The position numbers and the translations under genes are program-made. The notes under the pieces were generated by a model, which was not told the origin of the DNA, made no database searches, and worked only from the letters and a program-made list of their open reading frames with translations. A stretch of 64,000 nucleotides of DNA from Gnetum montanum (taxonomy: Eukaryota > Streptophyta > Gnetopsida > Gnetales > Gnetaceae): the NCBI GenBank assembly GCA_015680685.1, contig MNCI01030933.1, positions 451,364 through 515,363 of the forward strand. Direction: 5' to 3'. This document shows positions 32,571-44,927 of the stretch, in pieces (positions within the stretch are counted from its first letter, which is position 1; each line of letters starts with the position of its first letter).

Positions 32571-34550
32571 GCCACCAATGCTAACTATTCTAAGCCCTCA
32601 AATTTTTTTGTATTTTTGTTTTACAGCTTTTTTTTTGCACATTTTTCAAATTTACTTATTTTTGTCTTACACCATCGTCACTATTTTTACTATTTCTTTT
32701 TTTTTTATTTACTTTTATTCATCTTATAATAAGTGCTCATGATAATGGATTGTATTATAATGGTGTTGATTGTTAATGTTTGGTTTTTACCTTTGATTTT
32801 CAATGTTGATACTATGATATGGTTCTTTTGATAAAATAGGCAATGAGTCCACACTGTCCATTCTTCCATTCAACTCTATGATCTCCCTTGGTTTTGGAAT
32901 TATAATGTTCCTTTTTCTAAATAAACTTATTAATGAATTAGTGGCTTGGTATTCTTCAAAATAAGAAAGAACTGAGTGGATGAAAAGGGTGTGACATCAA
33001 GGGAATTCGATGCATGTGTGCTGGCTATTCTTTTGGGTGCTTGGATGCTTTTCATGGGTTTTTTGTCATTTTGCCATTGATCAAATATCAAGAAGCTGAG
33101 TAAATAAAAAATAAGTCTTTGCATGATGTGGTTCTTACACGAAAAACCACAAAAAGGTGGGAATTCAAAACATACCCCTTAGACATAATACAGCAATATG
33201 GGCTACAAGAATTGGTTATGGCACTGGAAAGACATGTTACCCATGCTTGAAGGTTCCCTCTAACTAAGGCCCTTTCTTGCATCCTTCTTCTCCATCTTGC
33301 TCCCCTTAGGATGGTGGTGACTCTTTGTGGAGGCATTCTTGTTGCTTCAAGGGGATCTTTTGGCCAAGTGTATTGGTGCGAGGTCACTGAATGTGGTTGG
33401 TTTGAGTCCAAATTTGGAATGAGTTTTACTCAGTTACCTTAACCATAAAATACACAAGGGACTTTACAAAACCTTGCTCTTGGGATTTTGTTCCATTTTC
33501 TACTCTCCATCTTTCTTCCCATTTTCCACCTCATTGTCGATTTTATAATTAGTNTGTTCCATTTTCTACTCTCCATCTTTCTTCGCATTTTCTACCTCAT
33601 TGTCGATTTTATAATTAGTCTATATCTTGGTTGACATATTGTTATTCTTTGGTAAACTCTTGTGCATAAGTTTTTAACTCTTACTTCCAAATGATATACC
33701 TAGAGCCTATGGACTCTTTGGTTTGTGGGTTTGTTAGGGAATAAAGGACATGAGCCTACTTTGGGAAGGAGCCACTGGCATTCCTTTTTGATGTAATTGT
33801 TAAGTCCTATTCCTTAAACATTCTCTGCAATCCACCATTTCTAGTTTCATCACAATTTTTGACATCCACTTTATTAGCATTTCTGTTGTTATTTTTCCCA
33901 TCTTTCCTGTTCCTTATATTTTTCCATATTATTGCTACCAAAGGTTCACTCTTATTCATGGAGGCTCTGCCACAAATTTTTCAATTTCTCCATTCTACTA
34001 CTTGCCTAACCCCTACACCTTGTATAGTTATCAATAATAAACCTCTAACCTAGTTTTTGATATAACCACAACCCAGCCAATGTGCTTTATATCAAGGCAA
34101 GGTATCAATTGCATTATGGCTTACTTATCCTTGCTCATTTGTGACTGTGTTGTGTGTGTAGATAGTAATTACACGAACTATGGACTAGAATAGGAGGAAG
34201 CACTCAGGATGGACTAGAGTTGGAACGTTTACACCTGGAACAAGTCTGGTCACATGGCTATGGATAAATAATGGAGGGTGCAATATTGACATTTCCAACA
34301 ACATGCCTCATTTTCTTTTCTTCCTCTTTCTCTTCAACCTGTTAAGTGAAGGTTTGGATGTCATCCATGTATAGTGTTCACCACCAAGTGTGTGAACACC
34401 AATGTTGTAATATGTTTATCGATCTGTTTACTAGGCACTTTGAGTTTGTTATTCCCTGTTGCTGTCAATTCTCATTTAGTTAATAATTCCATACCTTCCC
34501 AATATTTTGTAAAGAACTCAAGGATGAGTTTTCATTTAGTCATGGGGGTA
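32571..34550 (+). mobile_element. Ty3 B pol-to-LTR spacer with polypurine tract
   Basis: About 2 kb, non-coding and collinear with the E and A1 spacers. It ends in the tract TCATGGGGGTA (34539-34550), directly before the LTR start TGATGAGTCG. An n-marked 65-bp duplication lies at 33489-33619. Confidence 0.8.
33489..33619. repeat. 65-bp near-identical duplication flanking one undetermined base
   Basis: 33489-33553 and 33555-33619 both begin TGTTCCATTTTCTACTCTCC and differ at two positions, with n at 33554. The same signature occurs at 29507. It is most likely an assembly join. Confidence 0.8.
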
Positions 34551-34752
34551 TGATGAGTCGTGATATCATGTATGCAATATCGTAGTCTTCCATGCGATAT
34601 CACGACCTGCCTCGTTGCCTATAAATAAGAGGTAGGCACACTTGGTTTGCATAGTTAGTCTTAGTCCATTTTCAAAACTCTTGTCTTTTCTTCCTCTAAA
34701 AGTTAGAATTATTTCTACATTCCCATAGTAGAAGTCATAAAGTAAACAAGAT
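34551..34752 (+). mobile_element. Truncated 3' LTR of Ty3 B
   Basis: It begins TGATGAGTCGTGATATCATG. The TATA box CCTATAAATAAGAGGTAGG lies near 34617. Similarity to the 5' LTR stops after AAGTAAACAAGATCTT, and copia RT sequence of opposite orientation follows. Confidence 0.85.
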
Positions 34753-36006
34753 CTTGAAGACCCATTTGCATCCAATGGCTTTTACACCATTAGGTAACTT
34801 AACAAGATTCCAAACTCCTAGATGACATAGAGTTCATTTCATATTTCATGCCATCATACCACAAGTTAGATTCCTTACAACTCATGATTTGTAAAAAAAT
34901 TTTGGGATCATTTTCAGCTCCTATGTTGTAGTAAAAATTCTATAGATACAACATATAGTCACTAGGAATTAATGATTGCCTTACTCTAGTAGATCTTCTT
35001 AATGTTGGTTCATTATTCTCTTAATCATCATGATGTTCAACAAGCTATTCAAAAAATTCTACTATCTATTATTTAGCTGGATCTACTACTTCTTGATCAA
35101 TAGTTTATGGAACTTTAATGACTAGTTGTTGTTCAATATGCATTCGTGCTCTAGGAAGATTGTGCAAAACAATCAGTCTATCATTTGAAATAGTGGATTG
35201 AGCATATGTATGATCTATCTCAGGAACAATGTTCCAAGATCTACTACTCCCACTAATCAAGTCATTATGAAGAAATTTAGCATTCCTTAATTCCATAAAC
35301 CTAGTAGTATGTGATGGGCAATAAAATTTATATCCCTTAGACCATTCAACATATCCAACAAAATACCCACATATGGTCCTTGGGTCTAGCTTCTTCTCTT
35401 GTGGATTATAAAATCTTACTTCAGATGGGCATCCCCAAACACGTATATGTCACAAACTCAATTTCCAACCTTTCCATAATTCAAATGGTGTCTATACAAA
35501 AACCTTGGTTGGAACTTAGTTTAATATATACACCATTGTCTTGAGAGCTTTAGACCACAAGGACTTAGGAAGATTGGAGCTACTAAGCATACTTGGCACC
35601 ATGTTCAATAATGTTCAGTTTTCTCTTTCTTCTACACCATTCTAGTCTGGAGAACCATGCATAGTATACTAGGCAACAATCCCATGCTCTTGAAGAAACA
35701 TAGCAAATGGACTAGGTATTGTCCATCATTAGTATATCTACCATAGTATTCAACACCTCTATCAGATCTCACTATGTTTATTTGCTTACTACATTATTTC
35801 TGTACCTCAACCTTAAACACCTTAAAGGCATCTAAATCTTTGCTCTTGTTATGAAGTAGGTAGAGATACATATATCATGAGTAATCATCAATCAAGGTAA
35901 TGAAATACTTTTGACCATACACATCCATATCTAGACTACAAATATTTGTATGTATGATCTCTAATATGTCTAAACTCCTCTTGGCATCTTTCTTTGACAT
36001 ATTGGT
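34753..36006 (-). pseudogene. Ty1/copia II: integrase and start of reverse transcriptase
   Basis: Read from 36006 down: integrase with DMDVYGQKYFITLIDDY, YLYLL, SDRGVEYYGRYT and a following region, then the C-terminal copia segment KKLDPRTICGYFVGYVEWSKGYKFYCPSH (about 35390-35310). The pre-RT stretch leads to NGVKAIGCKWVFKI at 34760, the first RT motif, and the element ends there. This order (integrase before RT) is diagnostic of Ty1/copia. Stops are frequent. Confidence 0.85.
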
Positions 36007-36560
36007 CTACTTTCCCTTTATGTAGTCCACATAAGTGTGAACATTAGTAAAATCCAGAGTACTAAGTACTCCATAATTTACTAATCTCTTTATTATTCTA
36101 ATAGGGATATGTCCTAATCTATAGTACCACAACATAGAGGATTCAACATTCATAACACATCTCTTAATGCTAACATGGACATGCATAGAAGTATAAGAAT
36201 TTTTATTTTCTAAATTAATTTTGAAATGACCATCTATGAATGTACCATTTCCAATAAGTTTAGATATATAATATAAACTAAATATAGTGTTTGAAAAATT
36301 ATTGAAAAATCCCAATGATACAAGCCTTGAAACAGAAATTAAATTCCTTGAAAAACTTGGAATATAAAATGTCTTTTCTAATTCTAAAACGAAATCACAA
36401 GTTAAACTAAAATGCATGTTATGATTGCCTCCACATGTGTGTGCATCTTGTTGCCTGAATAGATGCATGACTTACTTCCCACTGGCTTCCTTAGGTTTTT
36501 CACCCCTACAAGGAATTGGTAGCATGGATTGTAGAACTAGAATCAATCTACCTTGTGTCA
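36007..36560 (-). pseudogene. Ty1/copia II: protease end and GAG-pre-integrase domain
   Basis: A 153-codon open stretch (36468-36007) with FVLELEKTFYIPSFSRNLISVSRLVSLGFF, then SSMLWYYRLGHIPIRIIKRL and ending YVDYIKGK. This is the GAG-pre-integrase zinc-binding region (LWHxRLGHI...CxxCIKGK), with the final Cys pair decayed to Y/Y. Protease catalytic residues upstream are not recognisable. Confidence 0.85.
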
Positions 36561-37417
36561 TGGCCAACATCAACCATATTAGACTCAAAACAAATAGGTG
36601 AGAGTTAAGTACCTTTCTTTTCAATCCATTTCTAATATTTAGAACAATCCTTCTTTATGTGTCCTTTCTTTTTGCAAAAAAAAAAAGAAAAAAAAACATC
36701 TAGATTATTTCTTAATATCAGCTTGTGCGCTTGTGCAGGCAATTTGGCTTGTCCTTTATTCTTTCCTTGTATAGCCAGATGCACATTCTCTTTCACTTCC
36801 ATAGCAAGTCTCCCCTCTTCTTGCACACACATGGTCATTAGTTCATTAATTGATCATTTATACTTATGTGTGTTATAAGAAATCTTAAAGGGTTCATACT
36901 ACAGTGGGAGCATGTTTAAGATGTAGTGCACAAAAAAAGATTCTAACATATCAACCTCAAGTGTTTTGAGTTAAGCCACTATATCCCTCATTTGCATGAT
37001 GTGCTCATCCACACCACGAATTTTAGTGAGCTTCATGGATGAGAACTTCATTATCAAGGTGTTGGCCAACACCTTGTTTGATAATTTAAATAGTTCATCA
37101 ATGGCCTTTAATAAAGTGTGCACAATGTCATACTGTTCTAGTGAACCATGCATGCCAATGGAGATCTTGGTTTTTATGAACATGACACAGAGGTGATTAG
37201 ATCGCTCTCATTTTCCATAATTACCAATATCATTTGAACAGATGATTGCTGTAATAGTAGGTGGTCTATTCTTATGAATAGCATAATCAATGTCCATCGA
37301 TCCTAAATGAAGAAAAATTCTCTCCTTCCACACCTTATAATTATCACCTTTTAATTCAAATATGTCACATTTAAAGGTAGAGTAGCTTACAGGTTGTATA
37401 ACTACATAATCAAACAT
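36561..37417 (-). pseudogene. Ty1/copia II: gag pseudogene
   Basis: Three open pieces give the same protein as copy I: MFDYVVIQPVSYSTFKCDIFELKGDNYKVWKER (37417-), ANTLIMKFSSMKLTKI (37183-36971) and MTMCVQEEGRLAMEVKE...CKKKGHIKKDCSKY (36838-36632). The terminal knuckle Cys is kept here but lost in copy I. The first Cys is again destroyed by a long A/T run (plus strand 36678-36695). Confidence 0.85.
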
Positions 37418-38474
37418 GCTTATGTCACTAAACTTGAGGTTAAAACATCATAAGACATGTTTACCAATGTAAATCATGAAAAATGTGAATCAAATAACAT
37501 AAAATTGCCTGTAGGCTAAATTTTAATTCAAACATATTCATGTATCCTTACAATGAAACTATTACATTATATTCCTTTTCTTGATCCCTGTGGGTAAATT
37601 AAGAAAAATAATTTAAGATATCATCCTATTTAATCATATTAAATATAATAAAAAATCATGTGGGATAAATTTTATCATATTACATATGATTAATCACAAT
37701 TTTTAATGTTGTGTACCATAAGTGATCCAAAAGCTCTTAGTATATACTTTTGCATAATTAAATATGTTGTGGCTACTCTCTAATTATACAAAATTTTATA
37801 TATAATTCATATGCAAAAAATGATGAATACATATACAAAAATATCCATAAAATTAATAAATTACCAAATTCAACATGGTATAAACATAGTTCATTCAATT
37901 ATTTCAGCCCAAGGTGTCTAGGTGGAGGCCAAAGTGCCAAAAGAAAACCCTATAGAACGTTGCTAATTCATTGGCTAACATGAAAAAAAAAAACACTAGA
38001 AATTGTAATAACAATGATGAATTCTAAATATGCAAGCTAGCATGCATGAAGAGCATACATAATTCACAAAATCTAGCTATGCGCAAAGGGAATAAACATT
38101 TGTTAACCTTAAGACCGCTTAAATTAAACCAAATTGTGCTCAACCTTTGAAAACATTTACATAAGGATAGGCTATTGTAGGCCAACCATGTAGATAGCAA
38201 ACTATCGCATGAAGAAAATCATAGATAGCACAACCAAACTAACTCTCCAAAATAATAAAAGAAAATATCCTCATTTCCACAGTAGTAATGGTTTCTATTT
38301 TCTAGTTCTATGGTGCAAAAGAATGCAACAAAATGTGAAAGTGAAATCTCATTCACTATGTAGAAAGTATAAACAAGCTATTTTCCTCAAACTACAAAGC
38401 ATAGAAATATTAAAAGAAAGCATTTTTTCTAGATTGCACCATCATCAAAAACTACATCAATATAGAGATTGAAC
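37418..38474 (-). mobile_element. Ty1/copia II: untranslated leader
   Basis: Collinear with 6331-7368, with one extra short insertion near 37541-37566 (CATGTATCCTTACAATGAAACTATTA). No conserved frame. Confidence 0.6.
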
Positions 38475-39074
38475 ACTTTGATACCAAATGTAAGAAAATA
38501 ATTGTACAAAAAACCAAATGGCACAAGTAATCAAAGTATAGAAAGCAAAAAAAAAAAAAAAATGGCATAAGAAATTCACATGCATAAATAACTAGAACTA
38601 CAAAATTCTTGAGCAAATGGAACTGACCTCCAACCATTGATGCCTCAAATTAAATTGGGCGTTTTGATTCTTCTTTCATATGGGCACTCTACAACGATGG
38701 TGTATGCAATCTTTAAGCATCTCTGAAAGGGTCTAGAACTACAATCCTAGTGTGATTCATGGTGCCTTCGTTCTCTCATCAAGAATGAATTTATAGGCCA
38801 CAGAATGGGTTACCATAAGATACCCAATGCCAACCCATAAAAAACACATTATCGGATATGGAGACCACCTTAATACATCAACCAACTTAGAAAAACATGT
38901 TAGTGGGTATGGTGGCCACTTTCATGCATTGACTAATGCATAAAGCATGTTAGTGGGTAACCAGTGCTACATAGAAGTTAAATGATAAAACACAAATAGA
39001 AGCTTTTGGATAAAACAAGTAATTGTTAGAAATTATAGAGGGTGCTGCATTTCTTGAAAATATTGTATGTTACA
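38475..39074 (-). mobile_element. Ty1/copia II: primer site (decayed) and 5' LTR
   Basis: The primer site reads TGGTATCAAAGTG on the minus strand (38474-38486), two changes from the tRNA-Met site of copy I. The LTR spans 38489-39074 with the same TGTAA/TTACA edges as copy I and the same TATA region near 38790. Confidence 0.7.
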
Positions 39075-39288
39075 TTTTAAGTGATGTTTTTTACTGATGG
39101 AAAGGTTTTTACAAAATACTTTGTATTAATTGTTCTTTCAGATGGAAAAGGCAATCTAAAGAACATCATTAAGAATAAGCAACCTTTCACATGTTTTAGG
39201 AAAATGATAAAGGAATGGATTTGTTGAAGATAAGAAGGACGAACCAAAGAAATTGTTGTATAATTGTAGTGTAAAGCTCTACCATTAT
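39075..39288. other. Second copy of the copia-flanking remnant
   Basis: Aligns with 7968-8183, including the exact sequence CTACCATTAT before the Ty3 LTR. This shows that A1 and A2 sit at the same nucleotide of the same target. Coding-like stretches are even more broken here. Confidence 0.5.
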
Positions 39289-40127
39289 TGATGAGCAGAG
39301 AGGTACCCCTACACCCAACCATATGAATATGAGCATTCATGCATAATCTGGTCGAACTCCAAGGACTAAGTGCTTATGCACTTTCATAGAACAAGGAAGG
39401 GTTATGCGATTGTTGTCTTCCCAAGCTTACTTGTATGACATGATTGTATGGTTAAGTAAACCTAATGTATGTGATTTTTATGTTTTATGTTCCTAGTGCT
39501 TAAAGTGGAGAAATTAAATAAGTGAGTAACTAATTTAATTTAACCAATCAACTATGCTCTAACTAGTCCTAACACCAGCATCTGTTCCCACTTGCTAGAC
39601 ACAGCCTAAACCAATGTAACACTACTAGGATTACCAAACACTAGTCGTTACTGGGTTACCAAGTGTTCCATGTATGCTCGAAGTGGTCATACTAAGTGTG
39701 CATACTTGTTGAAGATTAATAACTCTATAAAAACAACATCAATTAACTAATGAAAGCATGAACTAATTGTAAAGAACATTAAATGCAATAAATAAGCTAT
39801 TTTGAATGTTGCAAGGTTTATCACAAAGTTCGTTTTTATTTCTGGACATAAGGTATGCTCAGGTACACAATGCTCGAATAAAGATCTATTCACTTTATGA
39901 CTCATACTGTGAGCACTTAGAAATAATTCTAACTCTGGAAAGGAAAAACTACAAGAGTTATGGTAAGAGACTAAGAAACTAACTTCCAAACCAAGCATCA
40001 TAGTCTCTTATTTATAGGTAATGAGACAAGTTCCAATATTAGGTATCTGATATCACTTGGTGGGCTTCAATATCATGGACCCGATACCATGGATCCGATA
40101 TTAGAGTCTCGATATCGTGACTCATCA
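39289..40127 (-). mobile_element. 3' LTR of Ty3 A2
   Basis: About 839 bases, with TGATGAG at 39289 and CTCATCA at 40127. The GATATC cluster lies at about 40030-40120 and a TATA box near 40010. It differs from the A1 3' LTR at roughly one base in ten in the part I compared. Confidence 0.9.
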
Positions 40128-42058
40128 TACCCCCACGACTGAATGAAAACTCATTCTTAAGTTCCTTACAAAATATTGGGAAGGTATGAAATTATTGACT
40201 AAGTGACAACTGATGATGACATGAAGTGACAAACTCAAAGTGCTTGGTGAATGGATTGAAAAACATATTATAGCATTGTTATTCATAACCATTGTGGTTA
40301 TCACTATACATAGATGACATCTAGATGTTCATTTGACAGCTTGAATAGAGAGAGAAAAAAAAAGAAAATGAGGCACGTTGCTACCATTGTCAAAATTGTG
40401 CACACCGTTGTTCATTCATGGCCATATGATCAAGCTTATTCCTTGCGTAAATACTCTAGCTCTAGTCCATCTTGAGTGCTCCCTCATATCCCAGTCCATT
40501 GTTCATGTGATTGCCATCTACACACACAACACAGTCACGAATTGGCAAGGATAGATAAGATATAATATAATTGATACCTTGCCTCAATATGAAGCACATT
40601 AGCTAGGTTATGGGTATGGCAGATACTAGCTTATGGATTTGTAACTAATAACTACCCAAGGTGTAGGGGAGAGATAGGTAATGGAATGGAAAAAAAATTT
40701 GCAATAGGGACCCCCATGACTAAGAGCAAACCTCTAGTAGCAATAAGATGGAAATCAAAAGAATAAGAAAGATGAGAAAACTAACAATGGTGAAGCCATT
40801 AAGACAAAACAAAAATAGATGTAATTGATGGGGTGAAACGAAAAATAGTTGATTGCAAGAAATGTTTAAGGGAGAAAGTTTAACAATTGCACCAAAAAGG
40901 AATGCCAATGGGTCCTCCCCAAAGCAAGCTCATGCCTTTATGCCCTGAAAAACCTACAAACCAAAGAGTCCATAGGCTATATGAATGACATATGGAAACA
41001 ATGGTTAAGAACTTACCCACAAGAGTTTACCAAAGAATAACAATGCATCCACCAAGATATATACTAATCGTAAAATCGGAAATGATGTGGAATACGGAAA
41101 GAGAGAATGGAATGGAATGGAATCCAAAAATCAAGGTTGTGTAAAGTCCCTTGTATAGTATGTGATTAAGGTGACTTAATAGAATTCATTCCAAATCTAG
41201 ATTAAGACAAACAACATCTAGTCATCTTACATCAATACACTTGACCAACCCATCCTCCTGAAGCAACAAGAATGTGTCCACAGAGCCACCACCATTCCAA
41301 CAAGAGAAAGAATAGAGGAGCAAGAAGCAAAAAAGGGCCTTAGTTAGAAGAAACCTTCAGGCATGGGTAACATGTCTTTCCAGTGCCATAACTAGTTCTT
41401 GTAGCCCATGTTTCTTTATTATTTCTAAGGGGTGTGCTTTCAATTCTCACTAGTTTTTTTTTACGTGAGAACCACACCATGCAAAGGGTTATTTGATTTA
41501 GTTGACTTCTCAATATTCGTCAATAGTAGAATGATGGAAAACTTATGAAAAACATCCAAGTACCCAAGAGAACAACCAGCACAAATGTGTTGTACCCCTT
41601 GAAGTCACACCCTTTTCAATCCATTTAAATCTTTCCTTGGTTTGAAGAATACCGAGCCACCAATTTATTAATAAGTTTACTTAGAAAAAGGGACATTTAC
41701 ATTTCCAAAACATAGGGAGACCCTAGAGCTATATGGATGAATGGATGATGTGGACTCATTGCATGTTTCATTAAAAGGACCCATATCTTAGCATCAACAT
41801 TGAAAGCCAAAGGTAAAAGCCAAACATTAGCAATCCACACTATTATAATACAATCCATCATCATGAGCACTTATTATATGATGAGTGAGAGTATATCATA
41901 CAAAATGTAATAGAGAAAGGAATTGTAAAAATGTTAACAATGGTGTAAAACAAAAACAAGAAAATATGAAAAATGTGTATAAAAAAATGCGTAAAACAAA
42001 AATAAGACAAATGAACTCAAGGCTTTAGAATGGTTAGCATTAGTGGCCATCTCTCCTA
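40128..42058 (-). mobile_element. Ty3 A2 pol-to-LTR spacer
   Basis: Starts with the purine tract (minus strand CGTGGGGGTA, 40128-40137) and runs to the decayed internal tract near 42048-42058. Collinear with 9035-10966 over its whole length. Confidence 0.75.
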
Positions 42059-44927
42059 TGACTAAGTTGGAAGGAGGAGATCCAAAATAATGAGCAAGGT
42101 TATCCATTAATAAAGGTAGTGTTAATACTAGCCGTTTTAGGCTCATAGAAAGGTTTGGTTTACTGGATGTTAACTAATAATTTCCTATCCAAGCTTTCAG
42201 GTTTATAGATCATCATGGCCCCTGAAGGGAAAGTTTCATGAATGATATAAGGTCCTTCCCATAGTGTTTGAAATTTAGTTCGTTGTGGCACATGTGTGGG
42301 ATTTCAATATAGAACGTTATCTCCTAGTTGGTATTTGAATTTCCTAATCCTTAGGTCATGACGTTACTTGTTGAAGGCCTTGTGCAATTCATTGGATGAC
42401 AAGGCAGCTAATTAGTTTTTATCTAGCAAGTTAAGTTTTATTAACCATTATTTTTGTGCTAGATTGAGGTCAAGGTTGAGGTCACATGTTGTACATAGTC
42501 TATGGAGTTGAACTTGGATAGGAAGTATTGGAAGTTTACCGTACACTAACTCATAGGGAGAGTAGCCTATAGGGAGCTTCCATGTGGAGCGGTATGCCCG
42601 AAGAGCATCGTTTAGTTTGGTGCTCTAGTCTCGCCTATATTTGCTAATGCTCTATATCAATATTTTTGTGATCTCCCTATTGGTGACTTCAGCTTGACCA
42701 TTCACTTGAGGATGATATGGTGTAGTTAGTTTATGCTTAACTCCTAAGTGTTGCATCAACTTCCGAAAAGTCACACTTGTAAAATGTGTACCATTGTTAG
42801 AAATAAGTGCACAAGGCATGCCAAACCTATTTATGATTTCTTGTTGAAAAAATCATGTAGTGGTATATGATGTACAGTATGTAACAGCGGTTGCTTCTGC
42901 CCATTTTATCAAATAGTCAATAACAACAATGATGTATGCTTTTCCATTGGAAATCGGTGTAATAGACCCCATAAAATCAATTTCCTATATGTCGAAGGGT
43001 TCTAAAGGTTGAATCCATTGTTGTGAGCCCTCCATTCTAGCAATTATTCCCCCATCATGTTGGCAATGCTCACAAGATTGGATGAAATGATGATAATCCT
43101 AGAACAATGTGGGCCAATAATATCCTACAAGAAAGATTTTAAGGGTTGTTCATCTCCAAGCGTAATGACCCCTAGAAGGGCCCTCATGAGCATCTTGGAG
43201 AACTTGCCATTGATCTGCATTAGGAACACACCATTAGACCAAGCCATCGAAACATACCTTATAAAGTTGTCCATTGGTTTCCATGAAATATTTGGCTCAG
43301 TGAACAAATTGTTGTTTCTTTTTAATGTCTAACCCTTGTGGTATTTCTTGTGTGAGAAGATAGGTAAGAATGCTACTATACCAACTTGTATCTGTGGTTA
43401 ATTGATTATTTATTATACCTACAAGGAGGAGTTCATTAGGGAAGTGATAAAAAATTGGATATTCATCCTCTTTATTGTCCCATTGTAACTGAGATAAATG
43501 ATTAGCAACAACATCCTTGGTGCCTTTATGATCGATCATTATAAGGTCGAACTCTTGTAAGATCATGAGCCATTGTATGATGTGAGGGCTCACTATTGGT
43601 TTATTCATTAGGAACTGAATTGCACTATGATCCATGTGTATGAATATCTTATAGCCTAATACATAGTGCCTAAATTTTTCTAGTGCAAAAACCACAGCCA
43701 TTAATTCTTTTTCTATTCTGGTGTAATTGAGTTGTGCACCAACAATACTTCAACTTGCACAGTGAATGTAATAGGGTCATTTCTAGTCATCTAACTATGT
43801 AAGTACGGCTCCTAAACTAAAGTTGGACACGTCAGTCATTATGTGGAAGGGTTTGAACCAGTCAAGAGCTTGTAGAATGGGTGTTTCTATGAGCTTCTAT
43901 TTCAAGGTTTGGAAATCTAGCTCACATTTTCTAGTCCATTTAAAGGGTATGTCCTTCTTCATTAATTTTGCCAATGGTTTTGCAATCTTTGAAAATTTCT
44001 AGATGAAGCATCTATAATAGCTAGTATGTCCAAGGAATGAACAAATATATTTTATATTTTTGGGTTGATGAGTGATTCCTTGGATGAATTTAGTCTTTTT
44101 TGGATCTACCTCTATCCCTGTTTGTAAAATATTATGCCCTAACACAACACCTTCTTGGACCATTAAATTCCTTTTTTGCCAATTAAGCCTTAAGTTGGTT
44201 TCTACACATCATTTCAGTACTTTCTCTAATCGATCCAATTCTTGTTTGAAGTCCACTCTGTAGGTGGGGAAATCATCCATAAAGACCTCCACACCATTCC
44301 CTATTTGTTGCTAGAATATACTTAGAACCAGACATTGAAATGTTGCTAGGGCATTACACAAGCCAAACAACATCTTCTTATATGCAAATGTTTCCCAAGG
44401 ACTTGTGAATGTAGTTTTGGCTTGGTCTTCTAGTGCTATTTGAATTTGATTATATCCACTGTAACCATCCAAAAAACTATAATAGCAATTCCCTACAATG
44501 GTACCTAAGACTTGGTCAACAAATGACATTGGAAAATGGTCCTTAAATGTTACCATGTTTAGTAGCCTAAAGTCTATACACACCCTTCATTTATCTTCCT
44601 TCTTAGGCATAATGAATAATGGGCTAACCCATTCACTATCAAAAATGGGGTAGATGAACTTGAATTTTAGAAGTTATTCAATTTCTTCTTTAACCACTTT
44701 CTTGAGCTTTGGGTTTAGTCATCTTTGAGATTGTTGTCAAGGCTTCATGGAGGGATTAGTGTAAATTCTATGTTGACATATCCTAGGATCTATTTCGATT
44801 AATTGGGGATATGACCAAAAAAAAGTCTTTCAACCATTTTTTTACGATTTTTAGTAGTTTTTCTCTTTGTTGAGGACCGAGCTTAGCATTGATAATTACT
44901 AGTTTTCCATTCTTGAGAAATGTATAT
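42059..44927 (-). pseudogene. Ty3 A2: pol pseudogene, truncated before RT start
   Basis: Read from 44927 down. The linker segment EYTFLKNGKLVIINAKLGPQQREKLLKI is cut at its first residues by the junction at 44927. RT follows with MCIDFRLLNMVTFKDHFPMSFVDQVLG, YYSFLDGYSGYNQIQIALEDQ, FGLCNALATFQ and FMDDF (about 44275). RNase H (43701-43330) has AVVFALEKFRHYVLGYKIFIHMDHSAIQFLMNK. Integrase (43325-42059) holds a decayed zinc domain, the core SNGKAYIIVVIDY and the tail. Protease, gag and the 5' LTR are absent. Several stops remain. Confidence 0.85.

Larger units (their letters stand above)
27188..34752 (+). mobile_element. Ty3 retrotransposon B, deletion derivative
   Basis: A 7.6-kb plus-strand element of the A1 family: 5' LTR, primer site, gag, protease, RT, pol tail, spacer, purine tract and the first 0.2 kb of the 3' LTR. 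RNase H and nearly all integrase are missing, because RT is joined directly to the integrase tail near 32465. The 3' LTR stops at about 34752, where copia sequence of opposite orientation begins. All frames contain stops. Confidence 0.85.
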
